Below are positions 55,201-63,361 of a DNA stretch of 64,000 nt, piece after piece. Position numbers and translations under genes: made by a program. Within the stretch, counting starts at the first letter, position 1. The number at the start of each line of letters is the position of its first letter. Origin of the DNA: JAZOTM01 sp045657625 (GTDB taxonomy: Bacteria; Bacillota; Clostridia; Lachnospirales; Lachnospiraceae); NCBI GenBank assembly GCA_045657625.1, contig JAZOTM010000025.1, positions 1 through 64,000 of the forward strand, in the 5' to 3' direction. The notes beneath the pieces were generated by a model. That model was not told the DNA's origin. It saw only the letters and a list, made by a program, of their open reading frames with translations, and ran no database searches.

Positions 55201-55942
55201 CCAAATTTTTCGCAATCATTGCCCCCAGAGACTGGACTTCTATATCATAATCTCTTCCTACTTCAGAACTGTCTGAATGTGCAATTACCACATTTTCTTC
55301 GCTAATAATAATTGCAATATCCGCATCCCCTTTATTTACCGAACTTATCACCATTTGCTGAATTTCTGTGGTTGGTAAATCAATAGAAACCACACTTATG
55401 CCATCTTCCAAGACCTTTCCCAAAGCCAATTTACGTTTTCCGGTTTGCATATCTAAGTAAGGATCTAACACCGTGACTTCACCAACATTTTCAAAAGGCT
55501 TTTGATACCAAGGTCTAATAGTGGCATCATAGCCTTCTGGTGCCTCCCAATTCGTCCCACTAAAAAATCTACCATTGATATAAGCATAAAATCCTGTAGA
55601 ATCCGGGTCTATGACACTCTTTTTTGCAACAGACTGTCTCTCCAAAAAATCCTGAATATCCTCATTGCTTCTTCCTTTTGTAAGCATTTCATCTAAAGCA
55701 TATGCTGCCAACTTTACGGTGTCCATGTTGGTTGCGAGAAATAAATCTATACTATTAGCTGTTTTTTCAGCTGTCATTTGTCCATCCTGAATAATATTTT
55801 TCTTAGTTGCAGAATATATCATGCTATAATATGTAAAAATAATGCCTGTAAAAACAACACAAAAAAGAAGGGCGATACACGTATTCCTTCTAGAAAGTTT
55901 TTTGATTAATTTTTTCCTCGCTTCTTTTCTGCTCATAACCAT
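52259..55942 (-). CDS. Dual-sensor hybrid histidine kinase
   Basis: This is a protein of about 1227 residues (start ATG 55942 or the next ATG, 6 bases on). It has a membrane helix (25-50), an extracellular Cache-like domain (about 55-290), a second helix (about 295-315), a cytoplasmic stretch, and a third helix (about 365-385). A second extracellular sensor (about 390-535, with VYAIKDEGDGRFTFTVDP) is followed by a fourth helix, HAMP, a HisKA domain with His632 (MSHEIRTP), HATPase, a receiver (LVFLDHMMPIKDG) and an HPt domain (HAIKSSARLIG). A complete phosphorelay thus lies in one chain, feeding the coupled regulator. The ligands are unknown. Confidence 0.9.
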   Translation of the reverse strand: MVMSRKEARKKLIKKLSRRNTCIALLFCVVFTGIIFTYYSMIYSATKKNIIQDGQMTAEKTANSIDLFLATNMDTVKLAAYALDEMLTKGRSNEDIQDFLERQSVAKKSVIDPDSTGFYAYINGRFFSGTNWEAPEGYDATIRPWYQKPFENVGEVTVLDPYLDMQTGKRKLALGKVLEDGISVVSIDLPTTEIQQMVISSVNKGDADIAIIISEENVVIAHSDSSEVGRDYDIEVQSLGAMIAKNLEGDEDYYFECNFDGEDYIVYVAYIQSGMRCICVKNATTTFRPLHMMLFGTILVVIFGIFFIFYVLNRSNRLLYFSEALQLDEDTGNSEDYVDWKELRRIANRGRSKILLSTRIQWLVFTVLLVAESLICVASVVQSRSAIKMSVRQRMLDIANCASWSVDGDILKELTAEDQNTLEYRQVYDALAVFRDNVELKYVYAIKDEGDGRFTFTVDPTFGDPAEFGEEVVVTEGLYAASQGIPSVDYEKYTDKWGTFYSAYSPVLDSDGNLAGIVAVDFGEEWFEDQLNRQSQQIVIIYIIILALTITFTWILCYFWIKSITNPLKYMTEVAVRYGEGDFREKIAVESSDEIGVLSHTLQKMSSSLEEQIKKAEEANKAKTTFLANMSHEIRTPINTVLGMNEMILREASEKEILFYAEKIKSAGKNLLDLINDILDFSRIESGKTEIIPVEYDLPMLLLDLANMLETRVGEKKISVNLLFDPTLPRVLIGDETRIRQVITNILTNAAKYTMNGSITFQVSYEKKQDSEQNIALQVSVIDTGVGIRPKDMEKLFIQFERIDEKQNRNIEGTGLGLNITQSLLHLMGSELQVESTYGEGSNFYFTLEQQVKCWEPMGDYKEILREMEENPKQKKTSFLAPQAKILAVDDNDMNLLVFQNLLKRTEVQLDIANSAENCLLCLQEKKYDLVFLDHMMPIKDGVEILQEVRAQGNGINQKTPMVCLTANAIAGARDYYLTVGFDAYLTKPVDAEELESLMVELLPKEKIILQGESVEAVGQKTQQDEREALRPLYGCEKINVEQGLKNNGSVSGYLSIFKMFLEQIQDSSLELERLYRERDFKNYTIKIHAIKSSARLIGAMELGEEAQKLENAGKEEDNSYIEGHLPFFLEEYRGFFEWKSILFDENQQSKSESEDRPQIELEHMQVIYKELEEAANNLDTIRIEEILEEISAYRIPESEQELFHQIQEAVAVFDYNKIVELLENGL

Positions 55943-56018
55943 AGAACCCCATATATAGCACACTATGCTATATATTATTATACGGTATCTACGAGGCGAT
56001 TCCGACGTTCAGAATTAT

Positions 56019-56063
56019 TAAAAAAGCCGATAATAGTTAAAGAAACTATTACCGGCTTTTTTA
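56019..56063 (-). terminator. Terminator after the first flavodoxin
   Basis: AAAAAGCCG-TAATAGTT and AACTATTA-CGGCTTTTT pair over 17 positions with one mismatch, and A/T runs flank both sides. Confidence 0.85.
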
Positions 56064-56069
56064 TATTTT

Positions 56070-56585
56070 CTAAAGATTTGCAGATAACCATTTTTCTACA
56101 TCTGCTTTTGCATTTGCTGCTCTGCTTCCCGTAATGGCAAGTCCTGTTTTTACTTCTGCACCCTTTGCATATTTTTTTATATCACTCACGCTAGAGCCCA
56201 AACCACTTCCTTCATTCGTGCAAAACGGAAGAATCGTTTTGCCGCTGAAATCATAGTGCTCTAAGAAAGTAACCACAGCCATTGGCATGGTTCCCCAGTA
56301 ATTTGGATATCCTAAAATAATATGATCATAATCCTCTAGGCTATCCGGCATGGAAACAAGTTCCGGTCTCTTTCCCTCTCGCATATCTTTCTTTGCTTCC
56401 TCAATGCAAGTCATATATACCGGAGAATATGGCTCTTTCATTTCCATTTTAAAAGTATCTGCTTCTATGAGATCTTTCATCAAACCTACCACAATTTCTG
56501 TATTTCCAACTTTTACATATCTCATAGCTCCGCCAAAGTAATTTTCATCTGCTCTTGAAAAAAATGCAATTAATGTTTTGCTCAT
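56070..56585 (-). CDS. Flavodoxin
   Basis: This is a 171-residue flavodoxin-fold protein from ATG 56585, chosen because GGGAGGTC lies upstream. FFSRADENYFGG is the modified phosphate-binding loop, ILGYPNYWGTMPMAV the second flavin loop, and FCTNEGSGLGSS the third. It is of the type seen in anaerobes with a short insertion after the first loop. It probably carries electrons with FMN. It is divergent from the LysR gene, a likely regulator. Confidence 0.88.
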   Translation of the reverse strand: MSKTLIAFFSRADENYFGGAMRYVKVGNTEIVVGLMKDLIEADTFKMEMKEPYSPVYMTCIEEAKKDMREGKRPELVSMPDSLEDYDHIILGYPNYWGTMPMAVVTFLEHYDFSGKTILPFCTNEGSGLGSSVSDIKKYAKGAEVKTGLAITGSRAANAKADVEKWLSANL

Positions 56586-56701
56586 TTTAAATGACCTCCC
56601 TTTGTTTTCTTGTTTACATTTTCTCACGAGTTTTATAAAATATCCAATAGAAAGGTTTAATATCTGATTTAATTATTAAATAGCAAAATCAGGAGGCACT
56701 C

Positions 56702-57589
56702 ATGAATACAAAACAAATCGATTATTGTATAGAACTTGCGAAAACACAGAATTTTAGCCGTGGTGCAGAGAATTTATTTGTAAGTCAGCCCACTTTTTCT
56801 TACCAGATAAAGCTTTTGGAAGAAGAAGTCGGTTTTGCTATTTTTGAAAGAAATGGAAAAGGCGCCACGCTGACTCCAGCCGGCGAACAATTTGTTTCTC
56901 ACCTAATTTCCATGCGAGAATCTTTGAAAAGAGCCATCGAACAAGGTCAAAATTTCAGTGCGAAGTATAAAGACAGCATTACCATAAGCCTTATGGTAAG
57001 ACAAGCCGTTTATTTCCTTCCGGAAGCAATCCGTAATTTCGAAGAAAAATGTCCCGGTGTGCAAATAGCGCCCACTTTCTGTTACGAAAACGGTCTTGAC
57101 TCCTTTTTAAAAAACGAATGCGACATCCTTTTTTCCCTAAAAGAAGATGCAAAACAATTGGCTGGTGCCAAAGTTCAGGACCTTTTTGAAAGTCATATAT
57201 ATTTAATTACCGACAAAAACGATCCTCTTGCTAAAAAGGATCTTATTACAGATAAAGACCTTTATGGAAGAACCCTTATGGTCGGTGGCGGTTCCCCTTC
57301 CCTGTTACGTTCCGTACAGCAAAAATTGATTACTTCCGGAAAAATCTCTTATTTCAATAGTCCGGATCATGATACCACGCTGACAAACGTAGCCGCCGGA
57401 CGTGGTATCTGTCTTGCTCCCGGATTTTTAAATGACCATAGTGGGCAATTTGCTTGGATTCCTTATGACTGCAAGGAGACTTTCTCCTGCGTACTTTTAA
57501 CCCATAAGACTGATCAACGAGAGTCTTTGTCCATTTTTTTGAACATTTTGAAAAAACTTTACAAAGACGCGGTGGCATTTCCTTTCTAA
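56702..57589 (+). CDS. LysR-family transcription regulator
   Basis: This 295-residue regulator has the N-terminal HTH (MNTKQIDYCIELAKTQNFSRGAENLFVSQPTFSYQIKLLEEEVG) and a C-terminal effector domain with ITISLMVRQAV and GRGICLAPGFL. It is intact and has AGGAGG upstream. It is divergent from the flavodoxin gene with 116 bases between the starts, so it probably controls it. The effector is unknown. Confidence 0.93.
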   Translation: MNTKQIDYCIELAKTQNFSRGAENLFVSQPTFSYQIKLLEEEVGFAIFERNGKGATLTPAGEQFVSHLISMRESLKRAIEQGQNFSAKYKDSITISLMVRQAVYFLPEAIRNFEEKCPGVQIAPTFCYENGLDSFLKNECDILFSLKEDAKQLAGAKVQDLFESHIYLITDKNDPLAKKDLITDKDLYGRTLMVGGGSPSLLRSVQQKLITSGKISYFNSPDHDTTLTNVAAGRGICLAPGFLNDHSGQFAWIPYDCKETFSCVLLTHKTDQRESLSIFLNILKKLYKDAVAFPF

Positions 57590-57612
57590 AAGCAAGGTAA
57601 ATTTTCACTGTT

Positions 57613-57807
57613 TTATTTCATTTCTTGTATCTTCTCATTCAACTTCTTTGCCTCTGCGCGATAGTGCAAAATAAAGAAAAACCAAATAAGAAACGCAACA
57701 GCCAACTGGCTCACCACAATAGCGATTCCCTGCCCGATTGTTGTAGCCCCTGCAATCCCTACTCCTATCATCGTACTTTTCAATACATCCTGAAAAATTT
57801 TTTTCAT
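57613..57807 (-). CDS. Hypothetical small membrane protein
   Basis: This 64-residue frame has an N-terminal helix with glycines (MIGVGIAGATTIGQG), a membrane helix (VSQLAVAFLIWFFFILHY) and a charged tail (KKLNEKIQEMK). The ribosome site is weak. The frame is convergent with the LysR gene. No family is recognised. Confidence 0.45.
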   Translation of the reverse strand: MKKIFQDVLKSTMIGVGIAGATTIGQGIAIVVSQLAVAFLIWFFFILHYRAEAKKLNEKIQEMK

Positions 57808-57861
57808 ATTTTTTACTGCGATAATCCCCTAAGTGGCAAAAAACAAATGGTAAGTTGTAAA

Positions 57862-57893
57862 AAAAGGATAACTCCTCCTATGAGTTATCCTTC
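57862..57893 (-). terminator. Terminator after the radical SAM gene
   Basis: AAGGATAACTC and GAGTTATCCTT form an 11-bp stem with a minus-strand T run. Confidence 0.85.
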
Positions 57894-57901
57894 TATATAC
57901 G

Positions 57902-59002
57902 TCATGCACCTTTCTGCGCCAATAACGCTTCTACCTGTTCTCTTTTTTCATAAAGCACACAGCCGCCTTCGTGATCATCCAGAAGGAAATCTCCGGAGCG
58001 AAGTGCCACAAAAAGCTTTGAATTCATTGCTTCTATCAGAGAATGTTCTCTAATATTTACATCTGAGTAAGGAGAAAATGGACATGGTTCTGCTCCGCCA
58101 TGAGAATTAATATGGAAAAATCCACGTCCTGCGGCTATACAACCGCCAGAACTCTTTTCATCTCCCGGAAAAGAAACAAATACCATTTCCGGATGTTCTT
58201 CCCTTAATCTTTTTATCTCATTTGTCAAATACGCTCTTTCCATATCTCCCGGGGCAAGATGCTTACCTTCTTCAGTCACCGGTACAAATTCCACAAAAAT
58301 AACTGCTTTACAGCCTCTATCAGATAAGCCGGTAATAAAATCTTCAGAAGAAACTTCCTTTATATTTTCTGTAGTGACTGTTACGGAGGATCCAAAAATC
58401 AGTCCTCTCTTTTTAAATTCATCCATATTGGCAATTAATTTATCATAGATACCGGTTCCTCTTCTTGTATCGGTAACTTCTTTTCCGCCCTCAATACTCA
58501 TAATCGGGACAAGATTACGCGATTGATCAAACAATTGAAAATATTTTTCATCGATAAAGGTACCATTTGTAAAAATAGGAAATAAAATATCTTTATGACT
58601 ACCGGCCGCTTCCATTACATCACGTCTAAGAAGTGGTTCCCCGCCGGCAAGCAAAATAAAACTTACACCTATATCACTAGCTTCATGAAAAACCCGATTC
58701 CACTCTTCGCCAGATAACTGCATCACAGGTTCCGTGTCCACTGTCGCATGATTACATCTGGAATAGCACCCTTCACAATGAAGATTACATTTGCTTGTTA
58801 TACTTGCAATTAAAAATGGCGGAATATGCTCCCCTTTTTCTTTCCATGCTACCCTTTTCTTTGATGCGGCCTTACTGGCTGCTGCAAACTTCAGCATAAA
58901 TGCACTTTCTTTTGGATTTTTCAAAGTTGCCTTAATGGAGTCGGCAACCACTCTTTCCACACCTTGGGTCATATATTCCTGAATATCAAAGTCTTTACTC
59001 AT
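57902..59002 (-). CDS. Radical SAM protein with C-terminal cysteine region
   Basis: This is a 366-residue protein starting at ATG 59002, after AAGGAGT. The N-terminal 70 residues are helical. The core begins with CNLHCEGC (about residue 75), followed by LLAGGEPLLRRDVMEAAG. Later CIAAGRGFFHINSHGGAEPCPFSPYSD resembles a SPASM-like extension. It belongs with peptide- or cofactor-modifying radical SAM proteins whose substrate is unknown. The preceding flavodoxin gene, 11 bases upstream, may supply its electrons. Confidence 0.85.
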   Translation of the reverse strand: MSKDFDIQEYMTQGVERVVADSIKATLKNPKESAFMLKFAAASKAASKKRVAWKEKGEHIPPFLIASITSKCNLHCEGCYSRCNHATVDTEPVMQLSGEEWNRVFHEASDIGVSFILLAGGEPLLRRDVMEAAGSHKDILFPIFTNGTFIDEKYFQLFDQSRNLVPIMSIEGGKEVTDTRRGTGIYDKLIANMDEFKKRGLIFGSSVTVTTENIKEVSSEDFITGLSDRGCKAVIFVEFVPVTEEGKHLAPGDMERAYLTNEIKRLREEHPEMVFVSFPGDEKSSGGCIAAGRGFFHINSHGGAEPCPFSPYSDVNIREHSLIEAMNSKLFVALRSGDFLLDDHEGGCVLYEKREQVEALLAQKGA

Positions 59003-59013
59003 AGCTACACTCC

Positions 59014-59421
59014 TTAACCGCAAATACTTCTTGCAAACTTATTCGCTGCTGCCAAATCTGTCGCATTTGGTCTCCCTGCGTGAAGCGCCGTAAAAGCACC
59101 TTTACAATGAAACTCTTTTTCTGACAACTTAATCCCTGTCTCTGCTGCAACTGTCTTCATCTGTCCATAAGTAGATTCAATAAGCGCAGCCGTACTGACA
59201 TTTACAAGTTCTCCAATATTATTATAATTCTTCTTCAAAAATTGTTTCACATGTTTGTCTATGCCTGCCCAGTAAACCGAATTGCATAAAAACAAAATAT
59301 CTGCTTTTTCTTGCATAGGTTCCTCAATGCTTTTTGCCTCTACACCAAGTTCTCTGGCTATAGACTCTGCTATTTTTTTGCTATTTCCGGTTTGTGTGTA
59401 ATATCTTACTTCTATATTCAT
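59014..59421 (-). CDS. Flavodoxin-like protein
   Basis: This is a 135-residue flavodoxin-fold protein. YYTQTGNSKKIAESIA forms the phosphate-binding loop, and LFLCNSVYWAGIDKHVKQFL the second loop with an aromatic near the flavin ring. It is shorter than the first flavodoxin and leads the radical SAM gene in one transcript, which suggests a dedicated electron donor. Upstream is a tandem direct repeat. Confidence 0.85.
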   Translation of the reverse strand: MNIEVRYYTQTGNSKKIAESIARELGVEAKSIEEPMQEKADILFLCNSVYWAGIDKHVKQFLKKNYNNIGELVNVSTAALIESTYGQMKTVAAETGIKLSEKEFHCKGAFTALHAGRPNATDLAAANKFARSICG

Positions 59422-59473
59422 TTGATTGCCTCCTAAGTATATTTTTTCTTAACAAAGGAGACTATAACAACCT

Positions 59474-59493
59474 AATATGACCCGAATATGACC
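59474..59493 (-). promoter_or_regulatory. Tandem direct repeat upstream of the flavodoxin-radical SAM pair
   Basis: AATATGACC occurs at 59474-59482 and 59485-59493, an 11-base period, 53 bases ahead of the flavodoxin start. Direct repeats at 11-bp steps are the usual form of OmpR/PhoB-type operators. No such regulator is in the window. Confidence 0.35.
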
Positions 59494-59557
59494 TTACGAT
59501 TCAAAAAATCTCATTTCTTCTAAGTAACCGAATTCTATCTCTTCCTGTTAAAATTCA

Positions 59558-59770
59558 TTATAAATTTGCCGCAAAAAATTCCTGTAGTTTCTTCGCTGCC
59601 TGATCAACATACTCCGGACCCCAATAAGCTCTAATATGTGTTGCGCCTTTAATCAAAAACAGTTCTTTTGATTTTGCATTTACAGCCTTCTCATAGGCAG
59701 AATCCGTCATATACTTTGTATCTGCAATGTCACCGGCCATCATTAATAACGGTTGTGTAAGCAAATCCAT
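59558..59770 (-). pseudogene. C-terminal fragment of an alpha/beta hydrolase
   Basis: This 70-codon piece reads QPLLMMAGDIADTKYMTDSAYEKA and then FLIKGATHIRAYWGPEYVDQA. It contains the late aspartate and catalytic histidine regions of an alpha/beta hydrolase, usually about 300 residues. The serine nucleophile half is absent. It lies divergent from a TetR-type remnant. No promoter or ribosome site fits the fragment. Confidence 0.75.
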
Positions 59771-59964
59771 ACTTATTACTCATTTTTCTACCTCCAAATT
59801 TTCTATTCCACATTTGTATTTTATTTCTCTCGTGTTGATTATCTAGTCTGCTTGTATTATAATTTCGGAAAATGACACATACAATGGTCAATGTGTCAAG
59901 ATATGTTTCTTAATACCCATTTACCTACGATATATATAATAATTTATGGAGATTTTATTTTTTT

Positions 59965-60163
59965 ATGAACAAAGAAGATTTAAGAGTAATAAAAACATTA
60001 TTTGGATGATATTAAAATGATTATACGCTATTTTTCTGCAAACACTACGCTGCTTTACAGACAATGGGTCGCTGATAATAAAGAACTCCCACTGGAAGAT
60101 CTCATAAAAACAGCCACCACATTAATATGTGATGGCTTAAAATCTTTTGTGAAAACCAACTAA
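59965..60163 (+). pseudogene. TetR regulator remnant with its middle missing
   Basis: ATG 59965 with GGAG upstream begins MNKEDLRVIKTLFG and then stops. That matches the first residues of TetR proteins of this lineage. Directly after, in another frame, comes a C-terminal piece: MIIRYFSANTTLLYRQWV, then LPLEDLIKTATTLICDGLKSF. About 120 residues between them are missing. It lies next to the hydrolase fragment it may once have controlled. The stretch 59771-59964 holds nothing else recognised. Confidence 0.6.
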
Positions 60164-60172
60164 TCAAACTTT

Positions 60173-60952
60173 CTACCATTGAAATACTGCAAGTCTATTG
60201 TTCAGTTTTTTTCCAATGATTGCGAAGAGTTTTCCTCGAATGGTATATTTTTTCATTTCATCATTATAACTTGTCTCTGACACCAAATGCATTCTACTCT
60301 CAAGTTCCAAATACTCTTCTCCGGATTCTGTGCCCCAGCCAAAGGTTGCATTGGTATGTTTTACTGCATCATGATGCTTTCCATTCTTTTCAAGGAACGG
60401 AGAGTGAAGCTCTGCTAAAAGATAACCATGCTCAAAATTATCACAAAGCATATTTAAGCACGTTTTTACCTGTTCCTTCGAAAAATATTCCAAAACGCCC
60501 TCCATAACAATGATATACATATCAGACTTTGGAATCGCTTTTGTCCACGCCCCATCCAGTGCACTTCCTTCCAGCATGGTACATCTTTCTCGATTCTGAT
60601 AGACCTTTTTTCTAACGGTGATCTGATCCGGAAGATCCACATCAAACCAAATAAGTCTTCCATTATCTACCTGCGAAAACTTGTCATCAAACCCACAGCC
60701 TAAATTAATGCATACCGCATCCGGATACTGCTCCAGTAATCGTTTTAACTCATTTCGATACATAATCGTTCTCGCAACAACGCCTTCATGAGACATAAAT
60801 GGATCATACTTACTCACATCCACTCCCAAGGCCTCGATAATCTCTTTCGCTTTCTCATCTTGAATTCTTGCATTCTCTCTCGCTGTTTCACTTGCTTTAA
60901 TCGCCAACGGAATAAGTGCTGTTTCCTGCACATCGCCAAATGTTAAATCCAT
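60173..60952 (-). CDS. Class I SAM methyltransferase, leucine carboxyl methyltransferase-like
   Basis: This 259-residue methyltransferase resembles the LCMT/PPM1 family. INLGCGFDDKFSQVD is motif I with the SAM glycine loop, IWFDVDLPDQITVRKK holds the acidic residue binding the ribose, and IIVMEGVLEYFSKEQV is motif IV. Bacterial members often act on small acids or polyketide intermediates; the substrate is unknown. AGGAGG precedes the ATG. The gene lies between remnants and the cupin gene. Confidence 0.85.
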   Translation of the reverse strand: MDLTFGDVQETALIPLAIKASETARENARIQDEKAKEIIEALGVDVSKYDPFMSHEGVVARTIMYRNELKRLLEQYPDAVCINLGCGFDDKFSQVDNGRLIWFDVDLPDQITVRKKVYQNRERCTMLEGSALDGAWTKAIPKSDMYIIVMEGVLEYFSKEQVKTCLNMLCDNFEHGYLLAELHSPFLEKNGKHHDAVKHTNATFGWGTESGEEYLELESRMHLVSETSYNDEMKKYTIRGKLFAIIGKKLNNRLAVFQW

Positions 60953-61046
60953 TTCAAACTCCTCCTTCGTAAAAACATAATTTCTTTGTATTCACATGTA
61001 GTTGCTGGTAGTTAGGCATAACTAACCTCATCATAACATATTCTAA

Positions 61047-61084
61047 AAAAAAGAAAAGAGCTTACTCTATAGTAAGCCCTTTTC
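61047..61084 (-). terminator. Terminator after the cupin gene
   Basis: AAAAGAGCTTACT and AGTAAGCCCTTTT pair with one mismatch, with A/T runs on both sides. Confidence 0.75.
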
Positions 61085-61095
61085 TGAGAAATTTT

Positions 61096-61536
61096 TTATT
61101 TTAAGTTGTCATACTCTTCATCGGTTACCGGTTCTAGCCACTCATTGCTCGTATTCTCACCCGGAACCTCAAGTGCAATATGAGAAAACCAACTATCCTT
61201 CTTTGCTCCATGCCAATGACGCTTATTTGGCGGAATCACGACTACAGTACCCGGCAATAATTCCTGTGGCTCTTTTCCTTCCTCGTGATACCATCCCTCA
61301 CCTGCAGTACAAATCAAGACCTGTCCACCACCTTTGTCTGCATGATGAATATGCCAATTATTACGACATCCCGGTTCAAATGTCACATTAAAAACGGGAA
61401 ATTCTCCATGCATAAAATCGGATAGGGGTTTTAAAAAAGATTTCCCTGAAAAATATTGTGCAAACCCATCATTGGGCGCTCCGATTCCAAATGCATCTAC
61501 TTTTTCAAATTCTTCTCTTATACTGTATTTCATGTT
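61096..61536 (-). CDS. Cupin-domain protein
   Basis: This is a 146-residue single-domain cupin. NNWHIHHADKGGGQVLICTAGEGWYHEE is the first cupin motif with three histidines, and LLPGTVVVIPPNKRHWHGA the second. ATG 61536 fits a GGAGG site. It belongs to small cupins found next to carboxymuconolactone decarboxylase-like or oxidoreductase genes; the role is unknown. Confidence 0.88.
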   Translation of the reverse strand, partial: NMKYSIREEFEKVDAFGIGAPNDGFAQYFSGKSFLKPLSDFMHGEFPVFNVTFEPGCRNNWHIHHADKGGGQVLICTAGEGWYHEEGKEPQELLPGTVVVIPPNKRHWHGAKKDSWFSHIALEVPGENTSNEWLEPVTDEEYDNLK

Positions 61537-61819
61537 GTACCTCCACACACTCATTTTATCGTAATTCAAGTTTTTTAGGAATGCAAGTTTTCCTTTTTCA
61601 TTGGGCCTCTATTACTGACGGTGCTATATGTGTGGGGAATATTCCTGCTGCTTTATCATTTCGGCAGGCGGATGAACAATGATAATTCTGATAGATGATA
61701 TATACAGCGGGCTGGCTTAACACGGCAGCTCGCTGTTACCATACCCTCCGGCGGACAATAACACTTACAGTGCCGTCAGACTTATGGAGTAAATAATAAC
61801 TGCCTATAAAAACAAACCC

Positions 61820-61856
61820 TCAGAAACTCTTGCAGTATGTTTCAGAGGGCTTGCTG
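61820..61856. terminator. Hairpin in the gap between cupin and MATE genes
   Basis: CCCTC-GAAAC and GTTTC-GAGGG arms pair imperfectly. It lies in the 61570-61972 gap, which is of different texture and may be a remnant of an older insertion, but no gene could be read there. Confidence 0.4.
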
Positions 61857-61972
61857 TTTGTATTCAGTTCCAATAGAGTATGCTGTCATTGTGACGCGCG
61901 CCAAAATAATATATTGGACTTGTGTGGAACGGTTTTTGAGTGAGCCAATAGACTACGGTCTAATATGAAAAA

Positions 61973-63346
61973 TTAGGGTTTGCAATTTTCAACATAACTA
62001 TCATTTTTTAGATAAGTCTGTTGTCTGTTTATCCATAGCAAAAATCCTCCACATATAAATAATGACACTAATGAGCCGATCGGTGAAGCAAGTCCCATTG
62101 GTAACATACTGTCTTGGAACATTTTACTCAAAAGCAAAGCCAACGGAATTCTTACGCCAAATGATGAGATTGCATTGTGGATAAATACAATAATTGACTT
62201 GTCAATACCGCAGAAATATCCATTCAGGCAGAATGAAAACGCAACTATAATACAGTCAATCGAATATGTTCTCAGATATAGCCCAGCCGAATGAATAACC
62301 TCTGTGTCCTTTGAGAACAGCATCGCCATAGGCTCATTGATAAACTGGCTAAGTGTACAGCATACAATGCCGAATGCCAGTGTCATTGCAATGCCGTATT
62401 TTACCGCCTGAACTGCTCTATCCTGCTTTCCTGCCCCGATATTCTGCGAGGTAAAAGCAGACAGTGCTGACATCATTGCAGTCGGGAAAAGAAACATCAG
62501 CGAAATCAGCTTCTCTACAACTCCAACCGCCGATGAGTCTGTAAGGCTACGGGTATTTGCAATAACTGTGATCGCAATGAAAGAAATGTTTATCAAGGTA
62601 TCCTGTATAGCAATCGGCAGTCCGATAACAATAATTCTTTTCAAGCTATGTTTTGATAATTTAAAGCCTTCCTTTGTAATCGAAAAAGACAGACCTTTTT
62701 TCCACAAATAGATTATTCCGACAATCGAAGATACAGCCTGAGCAGAAACAGTTGCGATAGCAACGCCTGTCACTCCAAGCCCCATTACTCCCGTCAGCAA
62801 CAAATCACCGACTACATTGACCACACACGCAACACCGACAAAAATCATTGGCATAGTAGAATTTCCGTCACCACGAAGAATTGCACTGATGACATTATAG
62901 GTAATAATAAACGGAACGCCTACTCCGCATATTCTGATATATGTAGATGCTCCCGATATTGCTTCCATAGGTGTATGCATAATAGATGCAATCGGAGTTG
63001 AACACAAGATCATCACGGGAGTAAGTATCAAAGCCATTATCACAAACAGCCATACAGAATTTCCCAAAGCACGATTTGCACCATTCTTATCTCTTGCTCC
63101 TATGTTATGACCGATCAAGACGGTAGTTCCCATAGAAATACCTACACAGAACCCTGTTACAAATTGTGTGACTTGTGCGCCCACGTTTACAGCCGACAAA
63201 GCAGCAGTCGTGCTAAAATTACCAACAGTCCACATATCAACAGCACCGTAAAATGCCTGCATAAAGCAAGCAAACAAAAAAGGTATGGCAAAATTAACCA
63301 AACGATTAAAAACATTTCCTGTTGTAAGATTTCCTCTTTCACTCAT
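61973..63346 (-). CDS. MATE-family multidrug efflux transporter
   Basis: This is a 457-residue membrane protein with 12 hydrophobic helices in two matching halves. LVNFAIPFLFACFMQAFYGAVDMWTVG starts the first half and IIVIGLPIAIQDTLINISFIAITV the second. It is the DinF/NorM-type antiporter seen in clostridia that exports cationic drugs with sodium or protons. It lies 15 bases after a MarR gene on the same strand, so that regulator probably controls it. Base composition is more GC-rich than that of the replication region. Confidence 0.93.
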   Translation of the reverse strand: MSERGNLTTGNVFNRLVNFAIPFLFACFMQAFYGAVDMWTVGNFSTTAALSAVNVGAQVTQFVTGFCVGISMGTTVLIGHNIGARDKNGANRALGNSVWLFVIMALILTPVMILCSTPIASIMHTPMEAISGASTYIRICGVGVPFIITYNVISAILRGDGNSTMPMIFVGVACVVNVVGDLLLTGVMGLGVTGVAIATVSAQAVSSIVGIIYLWKKGLSFSITKEGFKLSKHSLKRIIVIGLPIAIQDTLINISFIAITVIANTRSLTDSSAVGVVEKLISLMFLFPTAMMSALSAFTSQNIGAGKQDRAVQAVKYGIAMTLAFGIVCCTLSQFINEPMAMLFSKDTEVIHSAGLYLRTYSIDCIIVAFSFCLNGYFCGIDKSIIVFIHNAISSFGVRIPLALLLSKMFQDSMLPMGLASPIGSLVSLFICGGFLLWINRQQTYLKNDSYVENCKP

Positions 63347-63361
63347 AACCTATCGTCCGCC

